Assembly: GCA_945878845.1 (NCBI GenBank)
Contig: CAMCUB010000033.1
Coordinates: 1-37,003 of the forward strand
DNA: 37,003 bases
Direction of reading: 5' to 3'
DNA from: Erythrobacter sanguineus
GTDB lineage: Bacteria; Pseudomonadota; Alphaproteobacteria; Sphingomonadales; Sphingomonadaceae
Shown: one piece after another, positions 16,886 through 25,759 of the stretch
Position numbering within the stretch: the stretch's first letter is position 1
Layout of the letters: every line of letters starts with the position of its first letter
Notes under the pieces: model-generated
Told to the model about the DNA's origin: nothing
Database searches by the model: none
Seen by the model: the letters and a program-made list of their open reading frames with translations, nothing else
Program-made: the position numbers and the translations under genes

Positions 16886-19309
16886 ATGAACGGGATCAAG
16901 CGGGCCGCGCTGGCGGCGGGGGTGTGTCTGGCGGCTTTCGGCGTGGTCGCAGCACCGGCAATCCAGGCCCAGAGCAAGCCCGCAGCCGCCATCAAGGTGA
17001 CGCGCGCGATGAAGGACGCGCCCTACTGGAACGCCGCCCTGCCGGTCGAACAACGCGTCGAGGATCTTCTCGCCCGCATGACGCTCGAAGAGAAGATTGC
17101 CCAGATCATCACCGTGTGGGACAGCAAGGGCAAGATCCAGAGCACCGGCGACGTGTTCGACCCGGCAAAGGCGGCGGCGGCCTATCCCGACGGCATCGGC
17201 CAGATCGCCCGCCCCTCGGACCGCAGCGGGCCCTCCTCCCCGCGTCAGGTCGGGCGGCGCAGCATCGAGGAATCGGTCGCTTACGTGATCGCCGCGCAGA
17301 AGTGGGCGATGGAGCGGACCCGGCTCGGCATTCCGATCCTGTTCCACGAGGAATCGCTCCACGGCCTTGCCGCCAAGGACGCGACCGCCTTCCCGCAGGC
17401 GATCGGCCTTGCGAGCAGTTGGGACCCCGACCTGATCCGCGACATCAACGCGCTGATCGCCAACGAGACCTCCGCGCGCGGGGTGCATCTGGTGCTCTCT
17501 CCGGTGGTCGATGTCGCCCGCGATCCGCGCTGGGGCCGGATCGAGGAAACCTTCGGCGAGGATCCTTTCCTCGTCGGCGAGATGGGCGTCGCCTCGGTCG
17601 AGGGGCTGATGGGCGTGGGCACCACCCGCAAGCTCGCACCGGGCAAGGTGATGGCGACGCTCAAGCACATGACCGGCCACGGCCAGCCCGAAAGCGGCAA
17701 CAACGTCGCCCCCGCTCAGATCAGCGAACGCACCTTGCGCGAAATGTTCTTCCCGCCTTTCGAGCAGGTGGTGACGCGCACCGCGATCGACGCGGTGATG
17801 GCGAGCTACAACGAGATCGACGGGGTGCCGTCCCACGCCAACAAATGGCTGCTGCAGGACGTGCTGCGCGGCGAGTGGGGGTATGAGGGCGCGGTGGTCT
17901 CCGACTACTACGCCATCGAGGACATGGCCCGCCTCCACCACATCGCCCCCGACAATGCCGCTGCGGGCGAGATCGCGCTGAAGGCCGGCGTCGATGTCGA
18001 CCTGCCCGAAGGCGCAGGCTTCAAGGACCTCGCGGCGAGCGTCAAGGCAGGCCGCGTGCCGATGCAGGCCATCGACAACGCCGTGCGGCGGCTGCTCACC
18101 ATGAAGTTCAACGCCGGGCTGTTCGAGAACCCCTGGCCCAACCTCGCCAAGGCGAAGACGAGCAACGGGCCCGAGGGTGTGGCGTTGGGGCGGCTGGCGG
18201 CGGAGCGCTCACTGGTGCTGCTCAAGAACAATGGCGCGTTGCCGCTGGCTCTGCCGGAAGCCGGGGCGGCGACCAAGCCGACCATCGCGGTGATCGGCCC
18301 CAATGCCGACGTTGCGCGCCTCGGCGGCTATTACGGCGAACCGCGCGCCAGCGTGACCCCGCTTCAGGGCATCCGTGCGGCCGTCGCGGGCAAGGCCAAC
18401 GTCGTCCACGCGCTCGGCGTCGAGATCATCGACGGCGACAGTGACTGGTGGGATGACAAGGTGGTGCTCGCCGATCCGGCCAAGAACCGCCAGCGCATCG
18501 CCGAAGCGGTCGAGGTCGCCAAGGGCGCCGACACCATCGTGCTGTTCATCGGCGACACCGAAAAGACCAGCCGCGAAGGCTGGGCCGCCAATCACTTGGG
18601 CGACCGCACCAGCCTCGATCTCGTGGGCGAACAGAACGAGCTGTTCAAGGCGATGAAGGCTTTGGGCAAGCCGGTCGTGGTGGTGCTGATCAACGGCCGC
18701 CCGCCGAGCTATCCGACCATTGCCGCCGAGGCCGATGCGATCCTCGAGACGTGGTATGCGGGCGAGCAGCAAGGCACCGCGATTGCCGATGCGCTTGTCG
18801 GGAAGGTCAATCCCGGCGGCAAGATGCCGGTTTCGACCGCGCGCAATGTCGGCCAGCTGCCGAACTTTTACAACTACAAGCCGAGCGCGCGGCGCGGCTT
18901 CCTGTTCGACGAAGTGACGCCGCTCTATCCGTTTGGCTGGGGCCTCAGCTACACCACCTTCAGCCTCGCCCCGCCCGCGCTGTCGGCGACCACGATCAAG
19001 CCGGGCGAAGGCGTCACGGTGACGGTGCGCGTCACCAACACCGGCGCGCGCGCGGGCGACGAGGTGGTGCAGGTGTACCTGCGCGACGAGATCAGCTCGG
19101 TCACCCGTCCGGTGAAGGAGCTGGTCGGCTTCAAGCGCGTCAACCTCGCCCCGGGCGAAACCCGCGACGTGGCGATAGCCATCGAGCCCCGCGCCTTCGC
19201 CATGTGGAACACCGAGATGAAGCGCGTGACCGAGCCCGGCACCTTCGCGATCATGACCGGCGCGAACTCGGCCGAATTGCAGACCGTGAAGCTGGAGGTG
19301 AAGCCGTGA
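16886..19309 (+). CDS. GH3 beta-xylosidase / beta-glucosidase
   Basis: This 807-residue exported GH3 enzyme releases terminal sugars from oligosaccharides; with the neighbours, xylose from xylo-oligosaccharides is most likely. Signal peptide: about 1-29 (ending AIQAQ). Segments in order: MTLEEKIAQI, LFHEESLHGL, DPRWGRIEETFGEDPFL, KHMTGHGQPESG, and VVSDYYAIEDM with the nucleophile Asp340. The alpha/beta sandwich follows, where Glu of KTSREGW is the probable acid/base. LYPFGWGLSYTTF precedes a C-terminal fibronectin-III-like domain. The GGAGAGG at 16871-16877 sets the start at ATG 16886, and longer upstream frames are excluded because they would run through the operator. The stop overlaps the GTG of the GH10 gene (GTGA). 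Confidence 0.9.
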   Translation: MNGIKRAALAAGVCLAAFGVVAAPAIQAQSKPAAAIKVTRAMKDAPYWNAALPVEQRVEDLLARMTLEEKIAQIITVWDSKGKIQSTGDVFDPAKAAAAYPDGIGQIARPSDRSGPSSPRQVGRRSIEESVAYVIAAQKWAMERTRLGIPILFHEESLHGLAAKDATAFPQAIGLASSWDPDLIRDINALIANETSARGVHLVLSPVVDVARDPRWGRIEETFGEDPFLVGEMGVASVEGLMGVGTTRKLAPGKVMATLKHMTGHGQPESGNNVAPAQISERTLREMFFPPFEQVVTRTAIDAVMASYNEIDGVPSHANKWLLQDVLRGEWGYEGAVVSDYYAIEDMARLHHIAPDNAAAGEIALKAGVDVDLPEGAGFKDLAASVKAGRVPMQAIDNAVRRLLTMKFNAGLFENPWPNLAKAKTSNGPEGVALGRLAAERSLVLLKNNGALPLALPEAGAATKPTIAVIGPNADVARLGGYYGEPRASVTPLQGIRAAVAGKANVVHALGVEIIDGDSDWWDDKVVLADPAKNRQRIAEAVEVAKGADTIVLFIGDTEKTSREGWAANHLGDRTSLDLVGEQNELFKAMKALGKPVVVVLINGRPPSYPTIAAEADAILETWYAGEQQGTAIADALVGKVNPGGKMPVSTARNVGQLPNFYNYKPSARRGFLFDEVTPLYPFGWGLSYTTFSLAPPALSATTIKPGEGVTVTVRVTNTGARAGDEVVQVYLRDEISSVTRPVKELVGFKRVNLAPGETRDVAIAIEPRAFAMWNTEMKRVTEPGTFAIMTGANSAELQTVKLEVKP

Positions 19310-20508
19310 GCGCCACCCGCCGCGATGCGCTGGGGGCGATTGGCACCACGCTTGCCGCCTTGCCGCTGGTCGGCTGCGGCGGCGGGTCGACGACCCCTGC
19401 CCCCGCCCCCGTCAGCTCGCCCGCGCCAACGCCCACCGGGGTGCCCTCGCCCGGACTGAACGCACTCACCGCGCGCGGGGGCCGCAAGTTCGGGAGCGCG
19501 ATCGCCTCGACCCCGGGCAACGCGAATGCAGGCTCGGTCCAAAACCCGGACTACACCGCAATCATCAAGGGCGAATGCGGGATCGTCGTCCCCGAGAACG
19601 AGATGAAGTGGCAGGCCGTGCGGCCCTCGCCCACGGTCTATAGCTTCGACCGGATGGACGAGATCGTCCGCTGGGCGCAGGCGAACGCGCTGGCTGTGCG
19701 TGGCCACACCCTGCTGTGGCACCGCCCGCAGTGGTTCCCGAACTGGCTCAACACCTATGACTTCGGCGCCACGCCTGTGCACGAGGCCGAGCGGCTGGTG
19801 ACCGAGCACATCCAGACCGTCACCCGTCGCTACAAGGGCGTCATCAAGAGCTACGATGTGGTCAACGAGGCAATCGACCATGATCGCAACGCCACCATCG
19901 AGACCAGCCTCAGCCGCGCGATGGGCAGCCCCGAGGCGGTGCTCGACCTCGCCTTCCACACCGCGCGCGCGGAGCTGCCGAGCGAGCAGCTGGTCTACAA
20001 CGACTACATGAGCTGGGAGCCGCAGCACCTCAAGCACTGCGCCGATGTGCTGCGCCTGCTCGAGGGGTTCAAGAAGCGCGGCACGCCAGTCGATGCGCTC
20101 GGGATCCAGTCGCATATCGAGATGTTTGCGATCGACCCCGCGACCGGAGTCGGCCCCTATGCGGAGCGCGAATGGCGCAAGTTCCTCGATGAGGTGACAG
20201 GCATGGGATACCGCCTGCTGATCACCGAGTTCGACGTCAAGGACAAGGCGCTCCCCGGCAACATCGCCCAGCGGGACGAGAAGGTCGCGGATTTTGCGCG
20301 GCGCTATTTCGAGGTGATGCTCGATTACGGCCAGTACCTCGACGATGTGCTCGCTTGGGGCATGGTCGACAAGTTCAACTGGCTGCAGGGCTTCGACCCC
20401 GCCAAGCGCGCCGACGGGCTCGAGGTGCGCGGCACGCTCTATGACAGCACTTACCGCGCCAAGCCCATGCGCACCGCGCTGGCCAATGTTTTAAGCGCCG
20501 CCGGCTGA
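19306..20508 (+). CDS. GH10 endo-beta-1,4-xylanase, predicted lipoprotein
   Basis: This 400-residue xylanase cuts internal xylan bonds. It starts at GTG 19306, overlapping the GH3 stop. The N-terminus has ATRRDALGA followed by a hydrophobic stretch and a lipobox LVGC (Cys at about 24), then a Ser/Thr/Pro spacer (about 28-50). This suggests membrane anchoring and perhaps surface display. The GH10 barrel is complete: VPENEMKW, RGHTLLWH, DVVNEAI with acid/base Glu188, and LLITEFDV with nucleophile Glu308. WGMVDKFNW is near the end. Without extra modules it is the usual size for a single-domain GH10. A rho-independent terminator follows at 20536-20568, closing the GH3-GH10 operon. Confidence 0.92.
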   Translation: MSATRRDALGAIGTTLAALPLVGCGGGSTTPAPAPVSSPAPTPTGVPSPGLNALTARGGRKFGSAIASTPGNANAGSVQNPDYTAIIKGECGIVVPENEMKWQAVRPSPTVYSFDRMDEIVRWAQANALAVRGHTLLWHRPQWFPNWLNTYDFGATPVHEAERLVTEHIQTVTRRYKGVIKSYDVVNEAIDHDRNATIETSLSRAMGSPEAVLDLAFHTARAELPSEQLVYNDYMSWEPQHLKHCADVLRLLEGFKKRGTPVDALGIQSHIEMFAIDPATGVGPYAEREWRKFLDEVTGMGYRLLITEFDVKDKALPGNIAQRDEKVADFARRYFEVMLDYGQYLDDVLAWGMVDKFNWLQGFDPAKRADGLEVRGTLYDSTYRAKPMRTALANVLSAAG

Positions 20509-20535
20509 TCCTCTCGCCGACGGTTTTCCCCTGTG

Positions 20536-20568
20536 GCCCGGGCAGCGATGCCCGAGCCCCTTTTTTTT
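20536..20568 (+). terminator. Rho-independent terminator after GH3-GH10
   Basis: A stem GCCCGGGCA / TGCCCGAGC (9 bp, one mismatch) with a GCGA loop is followed by CCC and eight T residues (20561-20568). It lies 28 bases downstream of the GH10 stop. Confidence 0.85.
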
Positions 20569-20598
20569 GCCCGGCCTTCGCATGCGCGACGCACATAC

Positions 20599-20635
20599 GA
20601 AAGGGCCCCCCGGCAATGTGCCGGGGAGCCCTTTC
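20599..20635 (-). terminator. Hairpin terminator downstream of the TonB-dependent receptor
   Basis: A long GC-rich inverted repeat with AAAGGG / CCCTTT ends and CCCCGGCA / TGCCGGGG inside has a loop of about 3 bases. It stands 28 bases past the receptor stop. Read on the minus strand, the stem ends in CCCTTT but no long T-run follows, so it is weaker than the neighbouring terminator. It may work in both directions. Confidence 0.6.
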
Positions 20636-20663
20636 CCTGGGGAGCTTGCGACCCGCGCGGCGC

Positions 20664-23600
20664 TTAGAAGTTGCCGCGCACGATGAAGGAGAAGCGCCGA
20701 TCGTTCATGAAGTACGAGCGCGGGGCGAGCAAACCGGGATCGCCGGTGTAGGCCTGCGATGTTCTGGTCACCTCGTCGAGCAGGTTCACCCCCTGCACCC
20801 CGACCCGGATATTCTTCGACACGTTGAAGAAGATCGAGCCATCGAGCTGCCCGGTCGCCTCGTTGAAGATCGAGTAGAACGGGAAGATCACGTCCGCCGG
20901 GGTCAACAGGAAGCGCGAGCGCCAGTTATAGGCGGCACGCACGCTGATCGGGCCCTTCTCGTAGAACACCGTCGCGTTGACGTTGTGCTTCGATAGCTGC
21001 TCGAGCGGCAGGTTGCCCGGCGGGATGGTCGAAGGATTGACCGGTGCACCCGTGTTGAGGAAGCTGTTGGGCAGGCCCTCGCTCTCGATATAGGTGTAGT
21101 TGCCGGTGAACCCGAGGCCGTCGAGCGGCTTGGGCAGGAAGTCGAAGGTTTGCTGATAGGCAAACTCGAAGCCCTTGATCTTGCCGTTCTCGGTGAAGTT
21201 GGCGGGCCCTCTGACCAGGACATTCTCGGTGATACCATTGCTGGTGATGGTCCGAGAGGTGACATCCTGGAAGAAGAAGTCCTTGATGTCCTTGTAGAAG
21301 GCATTGAAGGTCAGCGAGCCGACGGTGTCGAAATACCATTCCACGCTGGCATCGAACTGCCAGGCGGTTGCGGGACGCAGGAACGGGTTGCCCGCCGTCG
21401 CGGTGACTGCCCCGCTCGGATCCAGTCCGATATTGAGGAAGTTGCGGATGTTGGCATTGTCGGGCCGGGTCAGCACCCGCGAGGCCGCAAAGCGCACGAT
21501 CACGTCGTCCGAAACACCCAGCTTGAGGTTGAAGCTGGGCAGCCAGAAGCTGTAATCCACCTCTGCAACATCACCCCGGGTCAACCCGTTACCGGCAAAG
21601 GTCTGCAGGGCCGCATAGCCCGCCGCGCCGCGGTTGCACACGCCGCCCGGCCGGGTCGGCTGCGTTCCCGGAGGCGCCCCGACCGGCACGCCCAGCGCGC
21701 ACCGCACATCGAACGGTTCGTTGATGTTGAGCGCTTGCTGGCTTGGGACCCCGATCGAACCACCGGACCGGATCCGTGTGTCGACATAGCGCAACCCGAT
21801 ATTGCCCGACATGCGGACCGGGCCGAGCAGATCGTCGCTGCCGAAATCGAGCTGCACATAGGCTGCCGCATCCTGCTGAGCGATCGGCTGAATGTCTTCA
21901 GGCAGGAACGGCGTGCCGGCAAGGGCGCCCTGACGTCCGGCCAGCGGCACCCAGGTCGGGCTGGCACCAAGGCCGCGCGCGATGGTCTGGATCGACTGGA
22001 AGTCGGCTACGGTAGCATCGTAGTCACCGATCAAGTCGCCGGCGTAATAGAATGCTCCCGGAGGCCCTGCGGTCTTGCCGCGGAAGAAGTCGGGGAAATT
22101 GTAACGCTCGGACAGGCCGGCCGGCGTATCGGCAAAGTTGACCGGACGCGAACCGGTCCACACTTCGCTCAACGCGCCCCAGTTGTAGGTGGTGTAACGC
22201 ACCGTCTGGTCGCGATCCTGATAGCGCGCGCCCCATTTGGCCTTGCGCAGGAAAGCGTCATCGTCGAACTCGTAGCCGAAATCAGCCTGGAAGGCATATT
22301 GCGTCCCGCTCGAATCCTCGATGTGGTCCATCGCCGCGCGCCAGAACTGGAAGCGCGGGTCGTTGAAGTACTGTTCTTCGGTCGCGTTGGCGAGGTCGGC
22401 GCCCGGGGTCGACCAGGTGTAGCCGAGGAACTGCGGCTTGTGCGGGGTGATCACCGGCAGGTCGCCCGAAATGTCGAGCTCCTGATCGGCAAACGATGAC
22501 CCGAACACGCTGAAGTCGAGGTTTTCCTTGCGCGAGGTCGCATATTGCGCGTCGAGCTCGACCGTCAGGCGGTCGGTCAGCTCGGTGCGCAGGTTGATCG
22601 AGTAATCCTCGTTGGTGACCTCGTCGTTGACCTGCCGGCGGGCGAGCGACTGCTGCGAGCCGCCGATCGGCACGAAGGGCGAGGTGCCCGGGTTGCCGCG
22701 CCAACCGTTCGAGGCGTTGACGATATAGCCCGACTGGAACAGCCCGGAATCATTATACTGGTAATCGGTGAACCCGCCGATCGGGCACTGCGCGCGCGGG
22801 GTGGGGTCGCCTGCGCCGCCATCGGGATTGACGCGCGTGGGACCGTCCTGGTTCTGCTGGCAGCCAATCGGGAAGGTGTTGTATTCCGAAAGGTCGGGCG
22901 CGGTTTCGAAGGTGTATTCACCCCACTTGTTGGTCGAATTGGAGCGGATGAATTCAGCGGTGATCAGGGTCTTGCCGTCGATCGATTCGAACTGCGCGGA
23001 GGCTGCGAAGCCGATGCGCTCGCGGTCGAATTCTTGAGTGCGGAACTGGCCGCCCACCGGCGCCACGCGGCTGGTGGCATAGTCGGCAAACCCGTCGACC
23101 CCGGCCGCACCGAACACGCCGCAGGCAGCGCCGCCCGGCGGCAGAAGCTGCGTGTTGGTCGTGCCCGGCAGCGGGTTGCGGCAGACTTGGGTGCCGCCGG
23201 CATTGGCCGCATCCACCAGCGCCCCGTCGCGGGTCTGGTAGTTGGCGATCTGAATGCCGTCCGCGCGGCTCTTGATGCGCGAATAGGAACCGCTGACAAG
23301 CAGACCGAAGCGGCCCTTGTCGGTATCCCAGGTGTTGCTGATCAGGCCCGAGAAGGTCGGCGTCCATTCCTTGCGGAAGTCACCGTAGTTCGCCTCGCCA
23401 CTGAAGGCGACCTTCAGGCCATTGTTGTCGAACGGCTTGCGGGTGTTGAGGTTGACCGTCCCGGCGAGCCCGCCCTCGATGGTTTCCGCGGTCGCGTTCT
23501 TGCTGATGATCACCGAGCCGAGCAATTCGGCCGGAACGTCGGCAAAGTTCAGCGCCTGCCCGCCGACGCCCGCTGCAAAGGCCGTGCGGCCATTGAATTC

Positions 23601-24032
23601 CGAACGCACGAAGGTGAGGCCGCGCACCGCAACCCCCGAACCTTCGACCGAGAAGTGGTCAGGATCGTTCGAGCCGGCGAAGCGGTTGATCGAAACGCCG
23701 GGAACACGTTGCAACGCTTCGGTCACCGAACGGTCGGGCAGCGCGCCGATATCCTGGGCGGTGATCGCGTCGACGACGGTGTCGGAATCGCGCTTGATGC
23801 TCTGTGCGCTGGCCAGCGATTGCCTGATGCCGCTCACGATGATCTCGGTAGCCGGCTCTTCGGCGGCGACGGTGCCTTGGGCTTCGGCCTCGGCCTGATC
23901 CTGCGCAAAGGCGGCGGTGGTGCTGATCGCACTGCCGACGACGAGAGCCGAAGCCCCGGCCCGCAACAGGCTCTTGTACCACGGCTGGCGGCCACCGGCC
24001 CCAACGCCATGCGGCTGCATCGAAGTGCGCAT
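20664..24032 (-). CDS. TonB-dependent receptor for xylo-oligosaccharides (Caulobacter/Xanthomonas type)
   Basis: This 1122-residue outer-membrane receptor imports oligosaccharides with TonB energy. The signal peptide ends at about residue 43 (TTAAFAQ). A plug domain follows (EIIVSGIRQSLASAQSIKRDS, then the IGALPDRSVTEALQRVPGVSI box), then a long barrel ending in the aromatic-terminated strand FSFIVRGNF. Length and the SGIRxSL plug start fit the large Xanthomonas/Caulobacter receptor family. The start is ATG 24032, preceded by GGGGAGGG; an upstream in-frame ATG (24047) falls inside the operator and is unlikely. The operator at 24047-24060 and the adjacent xylanase, glucuronidase and xylosidases argue for xylan fragments as cargo (inference). 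It is convergent with GH10 and divergent from the first halogenase. Confidence 0.9.
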   Translation of the reverse strand: MRTSMQPHGVGAGGRQPWYKSLLRAGASALVVGSAISTTAAFAQDQAEAEAQGTVAAEEPATEIIVSGIRQSLASAQSIKRDSDTVVDAITAQDIGALPDRSVTEALQRVPGVSINRFAGSNDPDHFSVEGSGVAVRGLTFVRSEFNGRTAFAAGVGGQALNFADVPAELLGSVIISKNATAETIEGGLAGTVNLNTRKPFDNNGLKVAFSGEANYGDFRKEWTPTFSGLISNTWDTDKGRFGLLVSGSYSRIKSRADGIQIANYQTRDGALVDAANAGGTQVCRNPLPGTTNTQLLPPGGAACGVFGAAGVDGFADYATSRVAPVGGQFRTQEFDRERIGFAASAQFESIDGKTLITAEFIRSNSTNKWGEYTFETAPDLSEYNTFPIGCQQNQDGPTRVNPDGGAGDPTPRAQCPIGGFTDYQYNDSGLFQSGYIVNASNGWRGNPGTSPFVPIGGSQQSLARRQVNDEVTNEDYSINLRTELTDRLTVELDAQYATSRKENLDFSVFGSSFADQELDISGDLPVITPHKPQFLGYTWSTPGADLANATEEQYFNDPRFQFWRAAMDHIEDSSGTQYAFQADFGYEFDDDAFLRKAKWGARYQDRDQTVRYTTYNWGALSEVWTGSRPVNFADTPAGLSERYNFPDFFRGKTAGPPGAFYYAGDLIGDYDATVADFQSIQTIARGLGASPTWVPLAGRQGALAGTPFLPEDIQPIAQQDAAAYVQLDFGSDDLLGPVRMSGNIGLRYVDTRIRSGGSIGVPSQQALNINEPFDVRCALGVPVGAPPGTQPTRPGGVCNRGAAGYAALQTFAGNGLTRGDVAEVDYSFWLPSFNLKLGVSDDVIVRFAASRVLTRPDNANIRNFLNIGLDPSGAVTATAGNPFLRPATAWQFDASVEWYFDTVGSLTFNAFYKDIKDFFFQDVTSRTITSNGITENVLVRGPANFTENGKIKGFEFAYQQTFDFLPKPLDGLGFTGNYTYIESEGLPNSFLNTGAPVNPSTIPPGNLPLEQLSKHNVNATVFYEKGPISVRAAYNWRSRFLLTPADVIFPFYSIFNEATGQLDGSIFFNVSKNIRVGVQGVNLLDEVTRTSQAYTGDPGLLAPRSYFMNDRRFSFIVRGNF

Positions 24033-24046
24033 TAGATCCCTCCCCA

Positions 24047-24060
24047 TGTTAGCGCTATCA
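24047..24060. promoter_or_regulatory. LacI-type operator upstream of the TonB-dependent receptor
   Basis: TGTTAGCGCTATCA has the AGCGCT core and two mismatches between halves. It lies 15 bases upstream of the receptor start and 140 bases upstream of the divergent halogenase operon. Control of the receptor is likely; control of the halogenases is possible but less certain because of the distance. Confidence 0.75.
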
Positions 24061-24199
24061 TTTATTCGTCGATAGCTTGCTCTCTTGTGGCCGCTTGGAT
24101 TATCGAGGCTCGGGCTGCTTGACAATAGGGCTTCGCATTTTTGCAGGGGAAGTGTGGCAATTTGCCAACAACGCCCCGCTGCGGTAGGATCGGAACGGC

Positions 24200-25759
24200 A
24201 TGAGAGAGAGCAATGGTATCGGTAACGCGGGCCGCCTTGCGCGGGTCGTAATCGTCGGCGGCGGCACCGCCGGATGGATGGCGGCCGCCGCGCTCTCGCG
24301 TTTCTTCAACGATGGTCGAAGAACGGCCACGCTGATCGAATCCGACGCCATCGGCACCGTCGGCGTGGGCGAGGCGACGATCCCGCCGATCCGCTCGTTC
24401 AACGCGATGCTCGACATTCCCGAGGACGAATTCCTGCGCGAGACGCGCGGCACCGCCAAGCTGGGGATCGAGTTCGTCAACTGGGGGCGGCAGGGCGATC
24501 GCTACTTCCACCCCTTCGGCTCCTATGGCCAGGACCTCCACGGCATCGCCTTCCACCAACTGTGGCTGCGCGAGCATGCGCGCTCGGGCGTGGGGGGCGC
24601 AGGCGATATCGGCGACTATTCGATGTGCACAGCGGCTGCGCGGCAGGGACGATTCGCGCGGCCCGCAGCGGGCGCGCAGTCGGTCGTGCGCGAGATCGCC
24701 TATGCCTATCACTTCGACGCCGGGCTCTATGCTGCCTACCTGCGCCGCCTGTCCGAGCGGCAGGGCGTCACGCGGATCGAGGGGCAGATCACCCAAGTCA
24801 CCCGTGACGGCGAGACGGGCGATGTCGCCAGCGTCACGCTCGACAACGGCACCACCATCGCAGGCGACCTGTTCATCGATTGCTCGGGCTTCCGCGGGCT
24901 GCTGATCGAGGAGGCGCTCGGGACCGGTTACAAGGATTGGAGCCGCTGGCTCCCGATGGACCGCGCGCTCGCGGTGCCCACCCGCTCACCCGGCCCGCCC
25001 GATCCCTTCACCCGCGCCACCGCCCACTCGGCCGGCTGGCAATGGCGCATCCCGCTCCAGCACCGCACCGGCAACGGCCATGTCTTCTCCAGCGCCTTCA
25101 TGGGCGAGGACGAGGCCCGCGCGATCCTGCTGGCGAACCTCGAAACCGAACCGCTCGCCGAACCACGGGCGATCCGCTTCCTCACCGGCATGCGGCGCAA
25201 GGCGTGGAACCACAATGTCGTGGCGCTCGGGCTGTCTTCCGGTTTCATCGAGCCATTGGAATCGACCTCGATCCACCTGATCCAGAACGGCCTCCAGCGC
25301 CTCTTCGCGCTGTTCCCCGACCTGCCGATCCGGGCAGCCGAGCGCGACCAATATAATCGCGGGATGCACGACCTGTACGAGGACGTGCGCGATTTCATCA
25401 TCCTCCACTACAAGGCGACGCAGCGCGAGGACTCCGAGTTCTGGCGCTATATGCAGCACATGGAGATCCCCGACAGCCTTGCCCACAAGATCGACATGTG
25501 GCGCCACCGCGGCCGGGTATTCCGCGAGAACGCCGAGCTCTTCGCGCAGCCGAGCTGGGTGGCGGTGATGCTGGGGCAGAACATCTGGCCCGAACTGCAC
25601 GATCCGATCGCCGACACCCTCGACGAGACCAAGGTCGCCGCTGCCATGGCGCAGATGCGCGCCGCCTATGCCGATGTCGCCGCGCGCCTGCCCGCGCATG
25701 GCGATTTCCTGCGGCAATCGGGTAGCTGGCACGTGGCCCCCGAAGCTGCGGTCGCATGA
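24200..25759 (+). CDS. Tryptophan-halogenase-family flavoprotein 1
   Basis: This 519-residue protein belongs to the flavin-dependent tryptophan halogenase family. The FAD-binding GGGTAGW motif is at about 20-26 and GVGEATIPPI at 55-64. Lys87 (TAKLGIEF) is in the position of the catalytic lysine of characterised halogenases. The diagnostic WxWxIP motif is present at 280-285 (GWQWRIP), and EPLEST at 351-356 carries the conserved glutamate. All features needed for FAD-dependent halogenation are therefore present. A separate flavin reductase would be needed, and none is seen in the window. It starts a three-gene operon divergent from the TonB receptor; the stop overlaps the next ATG. The substrate is unknown. 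No signal peptide is seen, so it is cytoplasmic. Confidence 0.88.
   Translation: MRESNGIGNAGRLARVVIVGGGTAGWMAAAALSRFFNDGRRTATLIESDAIGTVGVGEATIPPIRSFNAMLDIPEDEFLRETRGTAKLGIEFVNWGRQGDRYFHPFGSYGQDLHGIAFHQLWLREHARSGVGGAGDIGDYSMCTAAARQGRFARPAAGAQSVVREIAYAYHFDAGLYAAYLRRLSERQGVTRIEGQITQVTRDGETGDVASVTLDNGTTIAGDLFIDCSGFRGLLIEEALGTGYKDWSRWLPMDRALAVPTRSPGPPDPFTRATAHSAGWQWRIPLQHRTGNGHVFSSAFMGEDEARAILLANLETEPLAEPRAIRFLTGMRRKAWNHNVVALGLSSGFIEPLESTSIHLIQNGLQRLFALFPDLPIRAAERDQYNRGMHDLYEDVRDFIILHYKATQREDSEFWRYMQHMEIPDSLAHKIDMWRHRGRVFRENAELFAQPSWVAVMLGQNIWPELHDPIADTLDETKVAAAMAQMRAAYADVAARLPAHGDFLRQSGSWHVAPEAAVA

Noticed and set aside
16825..16995. Longer N-terminus of GH67 (frame open to 16995)
   Set aside because: It would run across the operator and the GH3 promoter region and would bury the signal peptide.
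22545..24035. 496-codon open frame antisense to the TonB receptor
   Set aside because: It is a by-product of the high-GC codon pattern opposite a well-supported receptor gene; no domain and no ribosome-binding site. Similar long antisense frames (for example 9501-10946 and 7432-9021) were left out for the same reason.
24119..24147. TTGACA as a -35 box for the halogenase 1 operon
   Set aside because: No convincing -10 hexamer lies 16-18 bases downstream, so it is a single-motif coincidence until a transcript start is mapped.
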